Shown: positions 35,819 to 49,382, counted from the first letter of the stretch. The stretch: DNA of 64,000 nucleotides from Paragyromitra xinjiangensis (GCA_038503065.1 JBCAMK010000018.1:620001-684000), one strand, 5' to 3'. The notes: generated from the letters alone by a model not told the origin. Made by a program: numbers and translations.

Positions 35819-37239
35819 CTAGTCCATCTGGTTTTCATAACCCTCTGGTTTCTCCAAACCCATGATATCAAAATGGCGGGCAGTGCAGGAGTAGCCTGTA
35901 CAGTTAGTGAGAAGTTCAAAAGCCGAGGGGATGAGGAGAGTACCTTTCCAGTCAAAGTTGTCCTTAGGATTACAGGAGCATTTCAGCTTCAACCTGTCTT
36001 TCTCGGTAGTAGGACAGTGCGTAAACGGCACGTGATAATACCTACACCCGTCAGCATACCCACTAACTTGTAGAGCGAAGAACATACGCAATATCATTAA
36101 AGAAGTGGATCTGCTTCTTATCCAACAACAAGCTCGCCGCAATACTATGCACCGGTGCATCCCCCCACCTCTCGTAAAAGAACCCACCATCATGATCCAG
36201 CTTGTCGAAGAAATCCGTATACGCCTTCCCACGCCAGAAATCCAAGCTACCAACCTCGAAATTACTCCAGTAGTGACAATGGTTATACGTGTCGCCGCCA
36301 TCATCGGACAAGAACGCCATCGCGTTATTAGGGTTGATGTGTTCCGGGTGCTCCTTCATGAACCCCTTCACAGAGTCCCACAGGGTCGGGATGGTCTCGA
36401 TGTATTCATATAGTGAGAGGACAAAGCCGTATACCTTGTTGTTATCACGCATGAAGCGGAAGACGTCGTAGTCCACGTCGCAGTACAGCTCGATTGAGGG
36501 CTCAACGCGCCAGTAGTATTCGTAGTCTAGCAGTAGCTCGTGTTGGAAGAAGAACCCGGATTCGAACCGACACATGTGGCGGTACGAGACAGAGTCGCCG
36601 TAGATGATTTTACGTTGAGCCTGAGGGTCAGTTTCGATTGCTTAGAGGTGGGGAATGGGAGGGTGGTACCATATCCTCTCTGACCTTCCTAGCTTTCTCC
36701 TGGTCGATCCAGTCTGGGAAACTCCAGTGCTCCTTCGGGATTAATCCATATTTCGCAGTCCCACTCGTCAGTGCGGTAGTCAGCTTCTTGAACTGTGCGT
36801 CGAATGGCTTGTCATTGAGAAAGACCCAGTCGTAGTGGAATTTCGAGTTGAAGCGGTCTTCAATCTGACGGATTGATTTAGCGATTTCCCAGATATCGGT
36901 GTTGCGGGCGAGGGTGATGAAGGTTGCGTTTGCGCGCTCGCCGGAGTGGGTTGCGGGTGGGAGACTGTTGGGGGTGTTGGGGGTTGTGTTGTCGATGGGG
37001 GATTGTTGTTTGGTGATTTCTTCAACGTTGATGAGAGGGGTTTTGGCGTCGTAGGTGCTAGTGTAGACTTTGAAGAGCACGGCTATGCACTAGGGTAGGT
37101 CAGTGCCTGTGTCTAGTAGTGTTGATCTGTTCCTCCCCTCGCCCCCCTGTCCCCTTTATTGGTATAGGAGGCGTGATATGGGACTTACGAAAAAGGCCAG
37201 CAGGACGAACCGGAGCGTCCGTGTGTTATTGGCTGCCAT
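35819..37239 (-). CDS. Alpha-1,2-mannosyltransferase, glycosyltransferase family 15 (KRE2/KTR)
   Basis: This is a Golgi type II membrane mannosyltransferase of the KRE2/MNT1/KTR family, adding alpha-1,2-mannose to O- and N-linked glycans. Exons 37189-37239, 36670-37089, 36088-36620, 35944-36041 and 35819-35895 give 392 residues. A short cytosolic start (MAANNTRTL) leads into a hydrophobic signal-anchor (FVLLAFFCIAVLF). Then come a stem and the catalytic domain starting about residue 75. Family signatures are [72 protein letters not shown] and the C-terminal CSCNP. The glutamate in YYWRVEP is the family's catalytic candidate. All are intact and length is normal for the family. Confidence 0.95.
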
Positions 37240-37967
37240 AACGCCAGCAATTGTAGAGTCGAGGGAATGGAGATGGTCGACCAAGCTACAGACGTGAATG
37301 TTGCATTCGAGGGAGAACAGGACTCGGAGGGAGGGAGGTGGGTAAGTAAGGTGGTAGCAGACAGCAGGAGAAAATGATGTTGTGATTACGACGCTAAAGT
37401 ACAGCAGGTACAAGGATGCCGGCACAGCGAGGAGCTGAACCGATCGCTTGGGCGAGATACGAGATTATTGGGTGCGAGGGTGGTACAGATAGAGAAAATT
37501 GGAACCGTTCTCTTGAGCGGTAGTTATCTCTGTCTGTAAATACTCGGTCTATTGTACTGCGGACTCGCTTATCTCGATCAATTAGGACCTGTAGATGGAA
37601 TACATGTAGTTCTTTGTCCTCTGCAATTAATGTTATTTCCTTGTCTGCATCCAGGTGGCGTTACTGTAGACATCTCAGGTCCAGTTGAGGTCAACCAGGT
37701 CAGGTCACTCCAGCCAGCCCAGGTCAGGTCCCGTTGCTCTACTAAACTATTCTCTAAGGCCGCCCACCACCCTCTGCTGAACCCCACCTCTCTCCACCCC
37801 CCCCGCCTATCTCCCATACCTAATTAAACGCCCCACATTAATCCCCTTTTCATCACCACCACTTCCACCCATCCCACTTTTACTTTTCCGTCCTTTAATT
37901 CTTATTTTCACTACTATTGTCTGCCTGACCTGCTGCTCTCCAACTGGCAGCACCGTCCTCTGCCGAA
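37240..37967. promoter_or_regulatory. Divergent promoter GT15 / PAT1
   Basis: This is a 0.73-kb shared 5' region. The half next to PAT1 is pyrimidine-rich on the plus strand (around 37740-37960). A short AGGTCAGGTC phrase repeats near 37675-37730. No other gene is seen. Confidence 0.55.
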
Positions 37968-40621
37968 ATGTCCTTCTTTGGATTCGACACAGGCCCACCC
38001 AGGGACCGTGGTCAACACCCTTCGAAGGCCCCCGGATTTTCCCAGACTACAGATCACTTCGCCAGTCTACCTGCAGATGATGACGATGATGGGTTCGTTT
38101 CCTTTGTGGCGAGAAAGGAAAAACAACATTTCACCGTATTAACACTACCCATCCAGAATTGACTTCGAAGACACCTACGACGGTCTCGGCGACGCTCTAG
38201 ACGAAAAAGACGATGCCTTCAACGACGAAACCTTCGGCGGCGGCGATGACAAACTCGGTACGCAGAAGAAAATCCATCCCACCATTATACCGACTCGCTG
38301 ACTTTGGGCGAATCCCAACCTACAGGCAAAGATTTCGACTTCCACGGCGCAACCGCCAAAGTCGCAAACGCAATGGAGGAAGAACATGAAGTATTCCACC
38401 GCTCTGCCCGGAAGCAGTCTGTTGTCAATGCTGCCTCTGCTCCACCCAAGCAGCAACAGCAGCCCGTCCGAAACCTCCCACCTGCCCATGTCCCCGTTCT
38501 TCGCCCGGATATGTCGCTCTGGGGGTCTGGCCCGACCATTGCGTCGACTCCCCCCCCGCCGGAGGTTCATCGGGAACGACCAACAGCGGCCCTGCCGTCG
38601 CAGCCAAAGAAGTTTATGAGTCTCGAGGAAGTGGAGGCTGAGATTCTTGCTATGAACCAGCAGAGGCCGACGGCGGTGTCACCGCAGCCGCAGCTTCAAC
38701 CGCCGGTCCAGCACCAGCCACCGCCGCAGCAGATGCATCAGTATATCCACCAGCAGCCAGAAATGCATGTGCAGCAGCAGCAACACCAGCAGCAGCAGCA
38801 GCAAGGGGGTTTCCCACTGCATATACAGAATATGCTACAACGGAGTAATCAACCTGCGCAGCAGCCACAGATGCTACATCAACAGCATCCTGAGCAGCAC
38901 TTGAGAGGCCCGCCGCCGCCTGTGCAGGCCCGCTTGGCGCATGAACAACCATTGCAGGAATCACGGAATGCGTATGGGATGGCGACGCATGCACCAGCGT
39001 CGCAATTGCAGAATATGAACGAAGCAGAGCGAGCCCGCTTCCTTGAAGAGGAGAGTAAGCGTTTAAAACGTAATCACAAGATTGCGCAACTGGTACGTAC
39101 TCCCGCCCTTCCCACTTTCTCGGTACTGACACAATTGTTCCACAGGCACGGTATAACGGACTCATGACACCTAATGATAAAAACTTCATCACCCGTATCC
39201 AGCTGCAGCAACTTGTATCTATCAACAATGCCGAGGACGCTGCAAACGAAGATTTCTACTACATTGTGCACTCGGCCATCCGCGCACGTACGAACCCTAC
39301 ACAGCCATTGAATCAATTTGCACAAACGTACTTGTTTCGACAGGGCCCAAGGGGTGGGAATCGAAGACAGGACAATCATTTGCATCGCATGGAGCAGCAA
39401 GTTCAAAGGGCTGTGGCAGCAGCTAAGGCAAGGCCAAAGGCAAGCCAATTGGTACTTGAGGGTAGTTTGGGGAAGATTAGCTTTAGTAATGTGAAGACGC
39501 CAAGACCAATGCTGAACATCAAGAAGAGCGATGCGTCTGTGGGAGAGCAGACAAGAAAGGTGAGTTTAGCGCCCAGGACGAGTGATTTGCTATGTTTACA
39601 ACTAACGTATCTAGACCCACCGCTCAACCATCTCCGGCGCAGACAAAAAGACACTCCTCCGTGCTATCGAAAATGTCTACAACGCTCTTCTCGAACTCGA
39701 AGTCCACGAGCGCGAGCGAGCAAAACTCCCCGCCCCAATTCCCGGTCAGCCTCTCCCGATCCATATCGAGTGGGAAGCAAAGCGGGCTGCTCTCGTCTCA
39801 AAACTCTGGCGAGAAATGAAAATCATGACTCCGATCGACCCCCACTCCTCCACCACCCACCCCTTCATCGCTATCCTCTCCTACTCCAAAATGAAGCGCG
39901 CAATCCAGCGCATCTTCCGCCACCTCGACGACGAACAACGTGTGACCGTCCTAACCATGATCGTAGTCTATCTCGACATCCTCGACGTCGTCAAAAACGG
40001 CGTCTACCAACCCCACGAGACCCAACTCCCCTCCGCCGTCCGCGAAGAGATCGAGATGTTCGCCAATAACGTTCTACCACCGTTGCTCAGCTACGTCTAC
40101 GAAGCACCTCTCTCAATTGTGATTGGTCTCCTCGGCATACTCCTAGACCGTGTTGACGTCGTCATGGTCAGCAAAACAAAGATCGGACTTGCGTTCCTGA
40201 CAATGTTCAGTTCACGCGCTGAGATCATGAAGCAGGCCGGCGCGGCCGACGAGAACGAACTCGCACAGTGGCAGGGAATGTATGATCGCCTATTCGATGC
40301 GCTGCAGGGTCACTGGATGGATTGCTTCCCGCCTAGTGGTATGTTTGTGGATGATGTGTATGTTTGGCAGTTCCTAGCGAGCGTGGCAGTAGGTGCAAAT
40401 ATGGCACAGCAGCAAGCATTGGTGGGGGCTGTTAAGTGAGTCTTCAATGCCCTCTCGCCACTTTAGGAGATGGGGCGAGTACTAATCTATATTCCAGGGA
40501 CCGTGTCATGGAGAATGTCATGGCGAGTAAAACGCTTCCGGCGGAAATGGGAGCGCAGAAGAGCGCGAATGTAAACCTTTTCATGAGGGCTATTGGGCTG
40601 GATGTCGAGTTACTTGGATAG
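37968..40621 (+). CDS. PAT1: mRNA decay factor Pat1
   Basis: This is a Pat1/PAT1L homologue, the scaffold that links the Lsm1-7 ring, Dhh1 and the decapping enzyme in cytoplasmic mRNA decay and P-bodies. Exons 37968-38092, 38157-38257, 38326-39092, 39146-39559, 39615-40435 and 40498-40621 give 783 residues. The N-terminus MSFFGFDT followed by an acidic patch (DDDDDGIDFEDTYDGLGDAL) is the conserved Dhh1-binding region. The middle is Gln/Pro-rich with CAG tracts (38758-38812). After that come MTPNDKNFITRIQLQQL and the C-terminal helical repeat domain (LSYSKMKRAIQRIFRHLD onward). The last intron has a perfect TACTAAT branch site. The protein is intact and of normal family length. Confidence 0.95.
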
Positions 40622-41966
40622 AGGCTCCCCCGTGAAAGAGTAGAGTGGACGAGTAGTGTATGAGAAAAATTCTAGTGTATTCTTTATGTTTATGATTTTT
40701 GGAATTTGGTTTTGGAGGGCGAGGTGGTAATGCATAGTCTTGTGAATGAGTCTTGTATGTGCCTAGTGATAGGCATCGCGCGGTTTGTTTGAAGCGCGAT
40801 ATACTGTGATGGGGTTGGAGTTTTCTTTGTAGTTTTTTCTTCTTTTTTCGCTCATACTTTCTGGAATGGACGGGATGGAATGGACTGAGTTGAAGTATCT
40901 TGGTGTGGATTTAGGTGTGACTCCTGAGATAGCGGGTGAAAGTATTGTAGTCACATCGCAACCATACTACCATGCATAGTACAGACCCTTCCCATAACAA
41001 AATCACTCTACCATACAAGAAAGAGATAGATAAGTTGCTCTCTAGAAAGAACCCTTTCCCATCTTGGTAAGGTAAATTTATAGCCATGTGCATATTGTGC
41101 ATGCTAATTTGGTCTCACTGCCAACCAGACCTCAACTCCATTGGGCAAACCTAATGATTAATTCGAGCTATGTCCAAGAGATACTGCCCTATGTTTATGA
41201 CTTTAACAGAATCAATGGTAGAAAAAGTCTTACTAATCATTATGGCAGAAGAATAACACTTAGAGTATAGGAACTTGCTTGTAATCGATCCTATACTTTA
41301 TCTTAGGTATATAGCTTTACTTGTAGTTATAGCAGAGCATAAGGAGGGGAGGTATGGTTGCAATACCAATTTTCGGTTATTTTTAACGTACAATAGACTA
41401 GGGTTGGGGAGAGGAGGGAAAGGCGATGCGAGTGATATTGCATGAGTATTCGTTCGAGCTTGTGCGTTCTCTGCCTTTCCAAATACGAGGGTACGGCAAA
41501 GCTAGCTACCAGTGATACCATGCTTTTCGGCGCCGCTCATGTATTAATCTTTTACCTTCGCCTGCACCTTGGTTCTACCATGGTGTTGGTGGTCCTGTGG
41601 GTCTGATTTTGCTCTTGTTTTGATAGGTGGGTTTTGGTGCTTGTTAGCATTTTCTTATTATTTATTGATCGTAATAGACCAACCCTTCAGTTCTATTCAA
41701 GGCGAGTTTATTTATCCTCTCAAACTGTCGTTTCCCGAAATATTTGTTGTTTTTCTATCTAGCCCCTAGGAGAAAACGGAGGCTTAGGTTTGCTGGCGTG
41801 ATCCCACTTGAGGTAGAGCGAGGGTTGATATAGTATCCAGTCACATTGCCGTAAACCCTGAGGCAAAGTCGATCGATACTCCCTCAATTCACCAAGACCC
41901 ATAATAAGAATTCCAACGCCATAAATTACCAAGTCTAATATTAAACACCCAACACTCTCCACCCCC
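40622..41966. other. Intergenic region between convergent genes
   Basis: This 1.3-kb gap lies between PAT1 and POP5, AT-rich in its middle third. Only short open frames are present. No tRNA or snoRNA could be recognised by eye. Confidence 0.5.
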
Positions 41967-42446
41967 TTACTCCTCCATATCATCATCCTCAATATCCCCA
42001 ATCTCAACCTCAACCCCAGCCTTCCCCCCCGCCCCACTAACCCTCTTAACATCCCCCCTCGCCCTCCTAATCGCCTCCTTCTCCACCTTCTTAATAGTCC
42101 CACTAACCCTCACAACCCTAACCACAACCGGCCTCCCCTTCACCTCCTTTATAAGCGACAACACCGTCCACACCAGCCTATAATGCTCCCTCGGCACCCG
42201 CACAATCCCCGTCGACGTCTGCGGCGAGAAATACTTGACGCTGAGGTTTCCGGCCACGCCGGCCCCCCAGTCGCCGAACTCTTGGGCGAGGCCGTCGCGG
42301 AGGAGGTTGGAGAGGACGGAGGTGTTGATGGAGGGGTGGGTTGGGGATGAGAATTGGATGTGCGTGTGGGGTGCGGTGGAGGGGAGGGTGGGTACTTCGG
42401 GGTAGAGGATGTCGAAGAGGAGGTAGCGGGCTTTGTAGCGGACCAT
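41967..42446 (-). CDS. POP5: RNase P/MRP subunit Pop5
   Basis: This is Pop5, a protein subunit shared by ribonuclease P (tRNA 5' maturation) and RNase MRP (rRNA processing). It is a single exon of 159 residues, one of the few intronless genes here. The start MVRYKARYLLFDILYP is the family's signature first strand. It is followed by LLRDGLAQEFGDWGAG, then VKYFSPQTSTGIVRVPREHY, the conserved core that packs on the RNA. The last 40 residues are Lys/Arg then Glu/Asp-rich, ending IEDDDMEE. The 3' part is high in GC relative to its flanks. Confidence 0.92.
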   Translation of the reverse strand: MVRYKARYLLFDILYPEVPTLPSTAPHTHIQFSSPTHPSINTSVLSNLLRDGLAQEFGDWGAGVAGNLSVKYFSPQTSTGIVRVPREHYRLVWTVLSLIKEVKGRPVVVRVVRVSGTIKKVEKEAIRRARGDVKRVSGAGGKAGVEVEIGDIEDDDMEE

Positions 42447-42933
42447 TGTTGAGGTTCTGATGGTGGGTGTGGTGGTGGGTGGATGGGTTTTGTGCTTGGC
42501 GTTGTGTCGTGATGTGCGTATGGGTAGCGACTAGGGTGGTTATATACACTTTGGTATAGGTTATCTATTTCCTCTATAGTTTTCAAGTTATTCACGTACG
42601 GTTCCCAACTTCTGAACCTCGAGCTTTTTAACGCCTTTAGGTCAGACTCAACTCTTTCAAATCGAATCTCGAGTGTTCGATTCAAGCATCAGTCTACTCA
42701 AAGTCATCCGAGCTCTCGATCAACATTAACACTAATAACTACTACTCTCACAAATGCTTTAGGCCCGCATTAATCCCACTCCCCCAAAAAGGAAAAGAAA
42801 TACAGGTTCCATAACGCATCATCTTTTAACCCCCCAAAGCCCATCCAAACAATTAAACCAACCCTAATAAAAACCAAAAAAAAAAAGAAATGGTATATAA
42901 CCCCCCCTCCCAACCCCTTCGCCAACACACCCT
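42447..42933. other. Intergenic, POP5 promoter and UGD 3' flank
   Basis: This 487-base gap separates tandem minus-strand genes. The part near 42830-42900 is A/C-rich with an A run. Open frames crossing 42149-42685 are shadows of POP5. Confidence 0.6.
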
Positions 42934-44648
42934 CTACTCCCAATCCTTCGGAGTCTGAAAGGTACTCGCCGCCCTCCCAATAGTCTCCACCCTGAACCCC
43001 ATCCCCTCAAGTCTCTTCTTATCTAGAACTAACCTCCCATCAAACACAAACGCCGGTTTCTTCATATTCTCATACACCCTTTCATAATCCAAACACGTAT
43101 CCCTAAACTCATCCCACTCAGTACAAATAACCACAGCATCCGCGTTCTCACAAGCAGAGTATGCGTCTGTCGCGATAGAAACCTGTTTCTGCAGTTCCGG
43201 AAGATCGTCTACAACCCCAGGCTCAGTGAGATCCATCCAGATCTGTGAGTCCTCCACTTTAGGGTCGTAGATAGCGACGTTTGCTCTTTCGGCACGAAAG
43301 TAGTTAACCAAAGTGATAGCGGGCGACTCACGGGTATCGCCAGTATCTTTCTTGAACGCGAAGCCAAGAACAGCGATTTTCTTCCCTGTGAGTGTGTTGA
43401 AAAGACAAGAGATGACTCTATTTGTGAAGCGACGTTTCTGGTACTCGTTCATCTCGACGACCTATATAAGTTAGCGTAACTCTTCGTCCATGTATGCGAT
43501 AGTGCGAACCTGTCGCCAATAAGCGGCAACCTCCGGTAAATGGAGGCTTTCGCTCAGATACACCAGGTTCAGAATATCCTTCTGGAAGCAACTCCCTCCG
43601 AACCCAACGCTAGCCTTTAGGAATTTAGAACCGATTCTGGTGTCTAGCCCACAGGCATAACTGACTTCATCAATGTCCGCCCCTGTCGCTTCGCATATCG
43701 CCGATAGCGCATTGATAGAGGAGATCCGCTGGGCCAGAAGCGCGTTCGCTGCAAGCTTCGATAGTTCGGAAGACCACAGGTTCATAGTAATGATCTGACC
43801 GCGCGAAACCCAAGACGCATAAACGTCCGCCAAGGAAGCCGCTGCCGCGCGTCCAGCCTCGGTGTCTAGAGATCCGATCAGGACCCGGTCCGGATACATC
43901 AGATCCGGGACGGCGGTTCCTTCAGCGAGGAACTCGGGGTTTGAAAGAATGTCGAAATGGATATCTGGACGAGCGTTTGCCTCGAGGATATATCGCATGC
44001 TTTGAGCCGTTCTACAGGGTACTGTGCTTTTCTCAACAACTATCTTATCGCTCTGCGCTACTCTGGCGATATGTCGGGTGGCACTCTCGACGTATCCTAG
44101 ATCTGCAGCGTAGCCTGCGCCTACGCCTCCCTTCTTTGTTGGTGTGTTTACGGATACGAATATCAGATCCGCTTCGATGATACCCCTATCGACGTCTGTG
44201 GAGAAGAATAAATTCCGTCCACGGCAATTCTTGACGATTTTGTCTAGACCAGGTTCGTAAATAGGGAGATCATCTGAATTCCACGCAGCGATACGAGTTG
44301 GATTAATGTCAACGATCGTGACGATGACATCGGGGTTCTTTTCTGCGATGACAGCACATGTAGGACCTCCTAAGCAATTATAAGTATCCCGTTGAAGCAA
44401 TTGGGACATGCGGCGTGCTCACCAACGTATCCAGCACCGATACAGCAGATTCTTTTAACCACCTTATGTGGAACCATGAGAGTCTCCAAAGGCCTACTCA
44501 GTCTCTTTTCTGCGGGCGTAGTAGCGCCTGCTCTAGTGATGTCGGACGGAACGTCAAATTTTTCGCCTCTGCTGGTTCCATTGCTGTGGGCATTTCCATT
44601 CCCGTTGCGCGCAGCACCTCCTAGGTAATTAATTATGTTATGTGCCAT
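42934..44648 (-). CDS. UDP-glucose 6-dehydrogenase
   Basis: This enzyme oxidises UDP-glucose to UDP-glucuronate with two NAD+, supplying precursors for glucuronate- and xylose-containing glycans. Exons 44423-44648, 43510-44369 and 42934-43461 give 537 residues. The NAD-binding loop GAGYVGG sits around residues 70-76 after an N-terminal extension of about 65 residues rich in Asn/Gly, longer than in animal enzymes. Other marks are [31 protein letters not shown], and [11 protein letters not shown] with catalytic Cys336. Further on are [15 protein letters not shown] and the C-terminal VFDGR motif. The intron between exons 2 and 3 begins GTTCGC, slightly unusual but required by frame. Confidence 0.95.
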
Positions 44649-46707
44649 GGCTGTCTCGGTGGTTGAAGGAAATAATTAAGTCTACAAGTGGAAAATCTAA
44701 ATATCAGTTTTTTTTTCTGTAAGTGAGAATCGAACAAGGATGGAAAGGCTTACTTATGGTAGCGATAGAAATTCAATCCTGAAAACATACAATAAACGAT
44801 CGACAGACTGAGAAAGAGAGGAATAGACCTGCAAAAGAGAGAAAAGGAAAGATCAAGGGGCTACAAATAAGCCCCGCGCACAGAGCAACTAAACGTAAGA
44901 TATCTCCTAGTCTCGTGCCCAGCCCATACTGCGCAGAGCAGCCATAGGCAGTAGGGGATGGGAACGAGCCTAGATATCTCCAAGCCAAGGGGGGCTGGAC
45001 AGTCGAATGTACTCTAAACGCAGCAATTATCAAAGACCACGAGGAAATGCCGAGTCCCGGGTTACGTACCCCTCCTGTGGTGCTAGGATAGGCATTTTAT
45101 TAAGGTAGGTGAATAGCTGTCTAGAGTTCTAACTTCATGCCTCTTCCAGAGGAAATGACGCCAGCGACCGACCGCAGCTGTGATCCTTGCCAGATGCTGG
45201 ACCTGGCGGGTAAACGGTGGCCAAGACTGACGCTACTTAAATAATTACCGGCAACTATCCGCCATTCCGTCCAGTGTAACCGATGTCGTATGCCTCCAAG
45301 GACTTTGAGAGACAAGAATAGCAGATTCTGACCAATTGGCCCCATCAGACAGCTATAGTATAACCATCAGTTGCTTTTAATTCCAGTCTGCCATAAGCTG
45401 GTGATACATAAATACTGCCAAAAGTGGCCCGTGCATTACTGAGACCTGCTTAACATAGCTAGCACTAATTTCTTTGGCGACTTCCCCAGCATATCGGATT
45501 CCAGCAGTACTCCAGACTACGAATCAACCACCCAATCCAGAAAATACCAAGAAAGCATACGTAACGCGATAAGGCTTAAGGGTAAAACAAGCGAAGAACG
45601 CCGCTCTGCCGCTCCATAACCAACCCCTTTGCTAACCCATTAATCGCACGATCTGTTTCGTAGATAAATACTTATCTTATCCCAATCTCTTTCGTTCGAG
45701 GAGGTGAACAGAAGGGCCAAGTTGTAGGGAATCGGCAAGTGTTACCCGAATCTAGGAAACACTAATCCTTATTGATGAGTGTTTTCTGGGACCAACTTGC
45801 AATTGGTGGAGAGAGGAACGATAGGTTATCGAATAGCGCTTCCCACCCTTACATGACGGCGTTTGTGTTTTCTCTATAGAAAATGGGGGGAGTGGGGAGC
45901 CAATGGGGTTTATAGTGCTTGGCTGGTGTCTCGTACCACACGCCCATGATACTAATCTTTACTAAAATCTGCAACGGCTCAAGTTCAAAAAGCGAGAGAA
46001 ATGAAATAGTTGACTCGGCTACTCACCAACTAGCTCAAACTGAGAAAATTAACAAGTAAAAGAGAAAAAAGAAGTAAATATTATCACGAGTGATGATTTA
46101 TGATTCGAGCAACAAGTATTATTTTACAAATTTTTTTCGCTTAAACGTGTACGAAATAGACCAGAGGATTTACGGTAAACTTCTCGATTAGTTCCTCGTT
46201 GTTATTGTCCAAACACCTCTGTTCCGTTTTGCCCTCCTGTATTCCCCTAGCCTCTTCGAAGCTCGATCACATAATGGACTAACGTTAAATGTAGATACCA
46301 ACTATCCACTAAACTTACTGAACTCGCCACTGTGGAAGTCTCTTCAGGGATACTGTAAGCTAGATGTGGTTATCATCATTCCGCTTTAGAGTAGTAACAG
46401 CGGTTATGGCGGGGTAGTGGGCAGAAGACTGTCCACTGCACTAACTTGGAATAATATGCACAATAAATCACTCGGACACAAGTACTGTTGAGAGCCCCGA
46501 ACTTTTTACTACTACAACCCCAAGCGTTAATTATAGCAGGAAGGATGAGGTATGGGTAGAATTATGCTGCCGTTTGACTAAGCGAGCTAAATACGATGTA
46601 TAGCTACCTCTATATACAACAGATGCAAACGCCTCCGATATCATATCCCTAATGGAAAGCGGTGTATAAAGTCGTTTATCATACGACGTTATTACCCTAG
46701 TAACTAC
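44649..46707. other. Intergenic region
   Basis: This 2-kb gap between tandem minus-strand genes (UGD promoter at left, AP-3 beta 3' flank at right) is AT-rich beyond 46000. Only short open frames without domains occur. No RNA gene seen. Confidence 0.5.
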
Positions 46708-49227
46708 TCATCCCTCCTTTCCAAGTAATTTCGAACTTTCTCCTCCTTCTTCCTCGCTTTCTTCCTCTTCCTCGCTCTCATCATCATCCTCTTCATCATC
46801 ATCGTCGTCATCATCTTCATCGTCCTCTTCACTTTCCTCCTCACTTTCCTCCTCACTCGCCAGAAAGTCCTCCAAAGTCTCCTGCTTCCCATTCTCCTTC
46901 TGCACTTTCGCCGGTTCTCTAACGTCCTGCCATCTCGGACTCCCAACAATCGGGCTTCCTCCCAATCTAGGAGATCCAGCCATCGGACTTCCGCCCACAG
47001 TTCTACCCCCAGCATTCTTGATAACAATACTCATCCCTCCTCCAGTTCTTGGCGTTTCGTTTCCTGAACCAGCAGGTGGTTCCCTCAAACTTGGACTCGG
47101 GGCCCTACTAACAGATACCCACTCCGGCAACGACTTATACCCATTAACATCCTCCTCCTTCCCAAGCACAATAGCCGCAGACCCGATTGTAAACTCCTCT
47201 CTTCCTGAACTCGGACTGGGAGCTTGCGGCGTTGGTTTTGGTGCTAATAACAACAGTGTTGCAAGTTGTGTAGACGAGGGGACGGATAAGATAGACTTAT
47301 ACAACCTCGCCCGATCCCGCAGATCGTATGAGAGGTCATAACGTGCAAGGAGCATAATATAGCTGAACAGTAGCGCAATTGGATGTTTCTCCTCCTCTTC
47401 ACCTGCCCCCTCTATATTTTGTTGCCCAGACTGTGTAGCGTTCAAATGATGTGCATATACTTTCGCAGCCAGCAGTACAATCTGCAACTTTGCTTGCTCG
47501 CTTTCTCCGGGAAATCCCTTCGCCAGTAACCGTAGCGTATCAGCTGCTACATTGTTCCCCCTGTTAACCCCCGCGAATTCTCCAACCAACCATATTATAC
47601 TCGCTCTCGCACTTGGATTACTTGTCGTATCCAACGCTTTCGCCAGCCTTATAACCGTCCTCGAGTGACTATTGGGATCCTGCTGAATAATATGCCGTAT
47701 CACAGTCAAGCTCTCCGCCACAAGTGTCCCATCACTACTCTCGACCTGCCTCAACAATAGTCGTAGACACCTTGCCGCATTCTTCGTCTGGCTCTGCGCG
47801 CACCTACCAATCGCGCGGACGGCTTCCTGGACAAGATCCTTAGAGTGGCCTTGGGCAAAGTATTCGAGCTCAGAGAGGATCAAATTTTTCGTGTGGGTGT
47901 TTGTGTGTGGGAAGATTAGAGTGAGGAGCTCAAGTTTCAGGCGCCAGATGTGGGGTGGGTCGGAGGCGTGGACGAGAAAGTGGGTCGCAAATTTTGAGAA
48001 AGGTTGAGGGTGCTGTAATGCAATAGCAACAATATTGACTAATGCCATGTGTTGGACATCAACTGGAGCTCTTACAAGACTAACCAGAGGGCCGGCGATT
48101 ATGGGGAGGTAATCAGGTGTTGCTAAATGTCGATATATTCTGGCTACCGCCACAATAACCTAGAGATGGTTAGTCAAAACTCCGACGTAGGATGAGGGAA
48201 TCTAGACATACTGCACTGTTTCTGCTCTGTAATAATGGCACACAAGCCTTTAAGAGCAACTCCAGGTCTGGGTCTACTACTGCCACCATCCCCACTCCCT
48301 TCTTCCCCGTATCCTCGCCTTCACTCTCGTCCGAATAAAACGCCTCCTTTGCACCTCCACCACCGGCCTTTTTCACCTTAACCTTCCCCGCCGGAAAGCT
48401 CTTCCGAGCATACTCAGTCAACAGCCTCAACACCGCCAACTGTCCCCACTCGTCCATATCAATCAACATCTTCACCAAGCTTCTGTAGTGCGAATGTATC
48501 AGCTCCCACTTTTCCGGACACACCTCCAAATACGCCATGACCGCCGCGCCCACCACATAGAAGCTCCGATCTCCCAACAACGTGTTCATATACTCCGTTA
48601 GCTGTGGTAGAGTAGTCGGGTCAAGTCTATAGCATTTTGGGATTGCTAGAGCAGCAGATTTGCGTACGTATGCTGACATGTCCGTTACGCAACGTTTTAT
48701 CCCGAGTGCTACAATCTGAGAGATCACCGGGACCCGGATCCCGGACATGACACGGATAGCCATAGCCCGCACGAGCTGGTTCTGGTCGTTCAGAGCTTTT
48801 TGGATGGTGTTGATTGAGAGGAGTGCGAGGTCGGGCTCAGACTCGGCGTACCGAAGAAGATAGATGTAGACTAGTTTCTTAATCTCGAGACTGGGAGAGG
48901 CAACGTTTTTGACAACGTCGGCGAAGAACTCAGAGCAGTCGACGCCGCGAGACATCATCTTTATGAGGAGGATTTTAGTAAATTACTTGGGTATAAAATT
49001 TAATTTTATAAATCTGAGTTTAAGAAAGAGCATACGGCAATGACTCTTCGTAGTCCATCCAGAACCTCCCGTTCCATCCTGCTGTTAAGCAGCTTCTTTG
49101 TCTCCGCTGGAGTATGCTTGCCATCTTTATGTGAGGTACGACCGGAGGCGGAGGCAGATTGTGCAGCTTCGAGGGTTAAGTCTCTCGCCGTCTCGAGGAG
49201 CGACGAGATCCGAGAGAGAGATTCCAT
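46708..49227 (-). CDS. APL6: AP-3 adaptor complex subunit beta
   Basis: This is the large beta subunit of the AP-3 clathrin-associated adaptor, which sorts cargo from Golgi/endosomes directly to the vacuole. Exons 49036-49227, 48212-48958 and 46708-48159 give 796 residues. It opens with MESLSRISSLLETARDLTLE and has the adaptin trunk of HEAT-like repeats. Recognisable segments are SRGVDCSEFFADVVKNVAS, KKLVYIYLLRYAE, NDQNQLVRAMAIRVMSGIRV and the WLVGEFAG motif. A Gly/Ser/Pro-rich hinge begins near residue 660. The protein ends with a long Glu/Asp tract (46740-46860) and a short LLGKEG tail. As usual in fungi there is no ear domain. Its promoter is short and shared with a small gene on the other strand. 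Confidence 0.93.
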
Positions 49228-49382
49228 AGTTTGGTGTTCAGTTGATGCGGGGTGGATTTGGACCTGATGTGGGTTGCAGGCTGAGGCTGAAACATGTGGC
49301 TGGGGCTTACGTCATTGGTTAACTGCCACAGGAACAACCTCAGGAACAACATCTGTTCACGAGAGTCGAGAAGCTGAAAGTC

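Noticed and set aside
36540..36580. tRNA B-box-like GGTTCGAATCC on the minus strand
   Set aside because: It lies inside the GT15 coding sequence (RFESGF) with no cloverleaf or A-box around it.
39403..39654. Open frames antisense to PAT1
   Set aside because: Shadows of the highly biased coding sequence; the PAT1 frame is conserved on the other strand.
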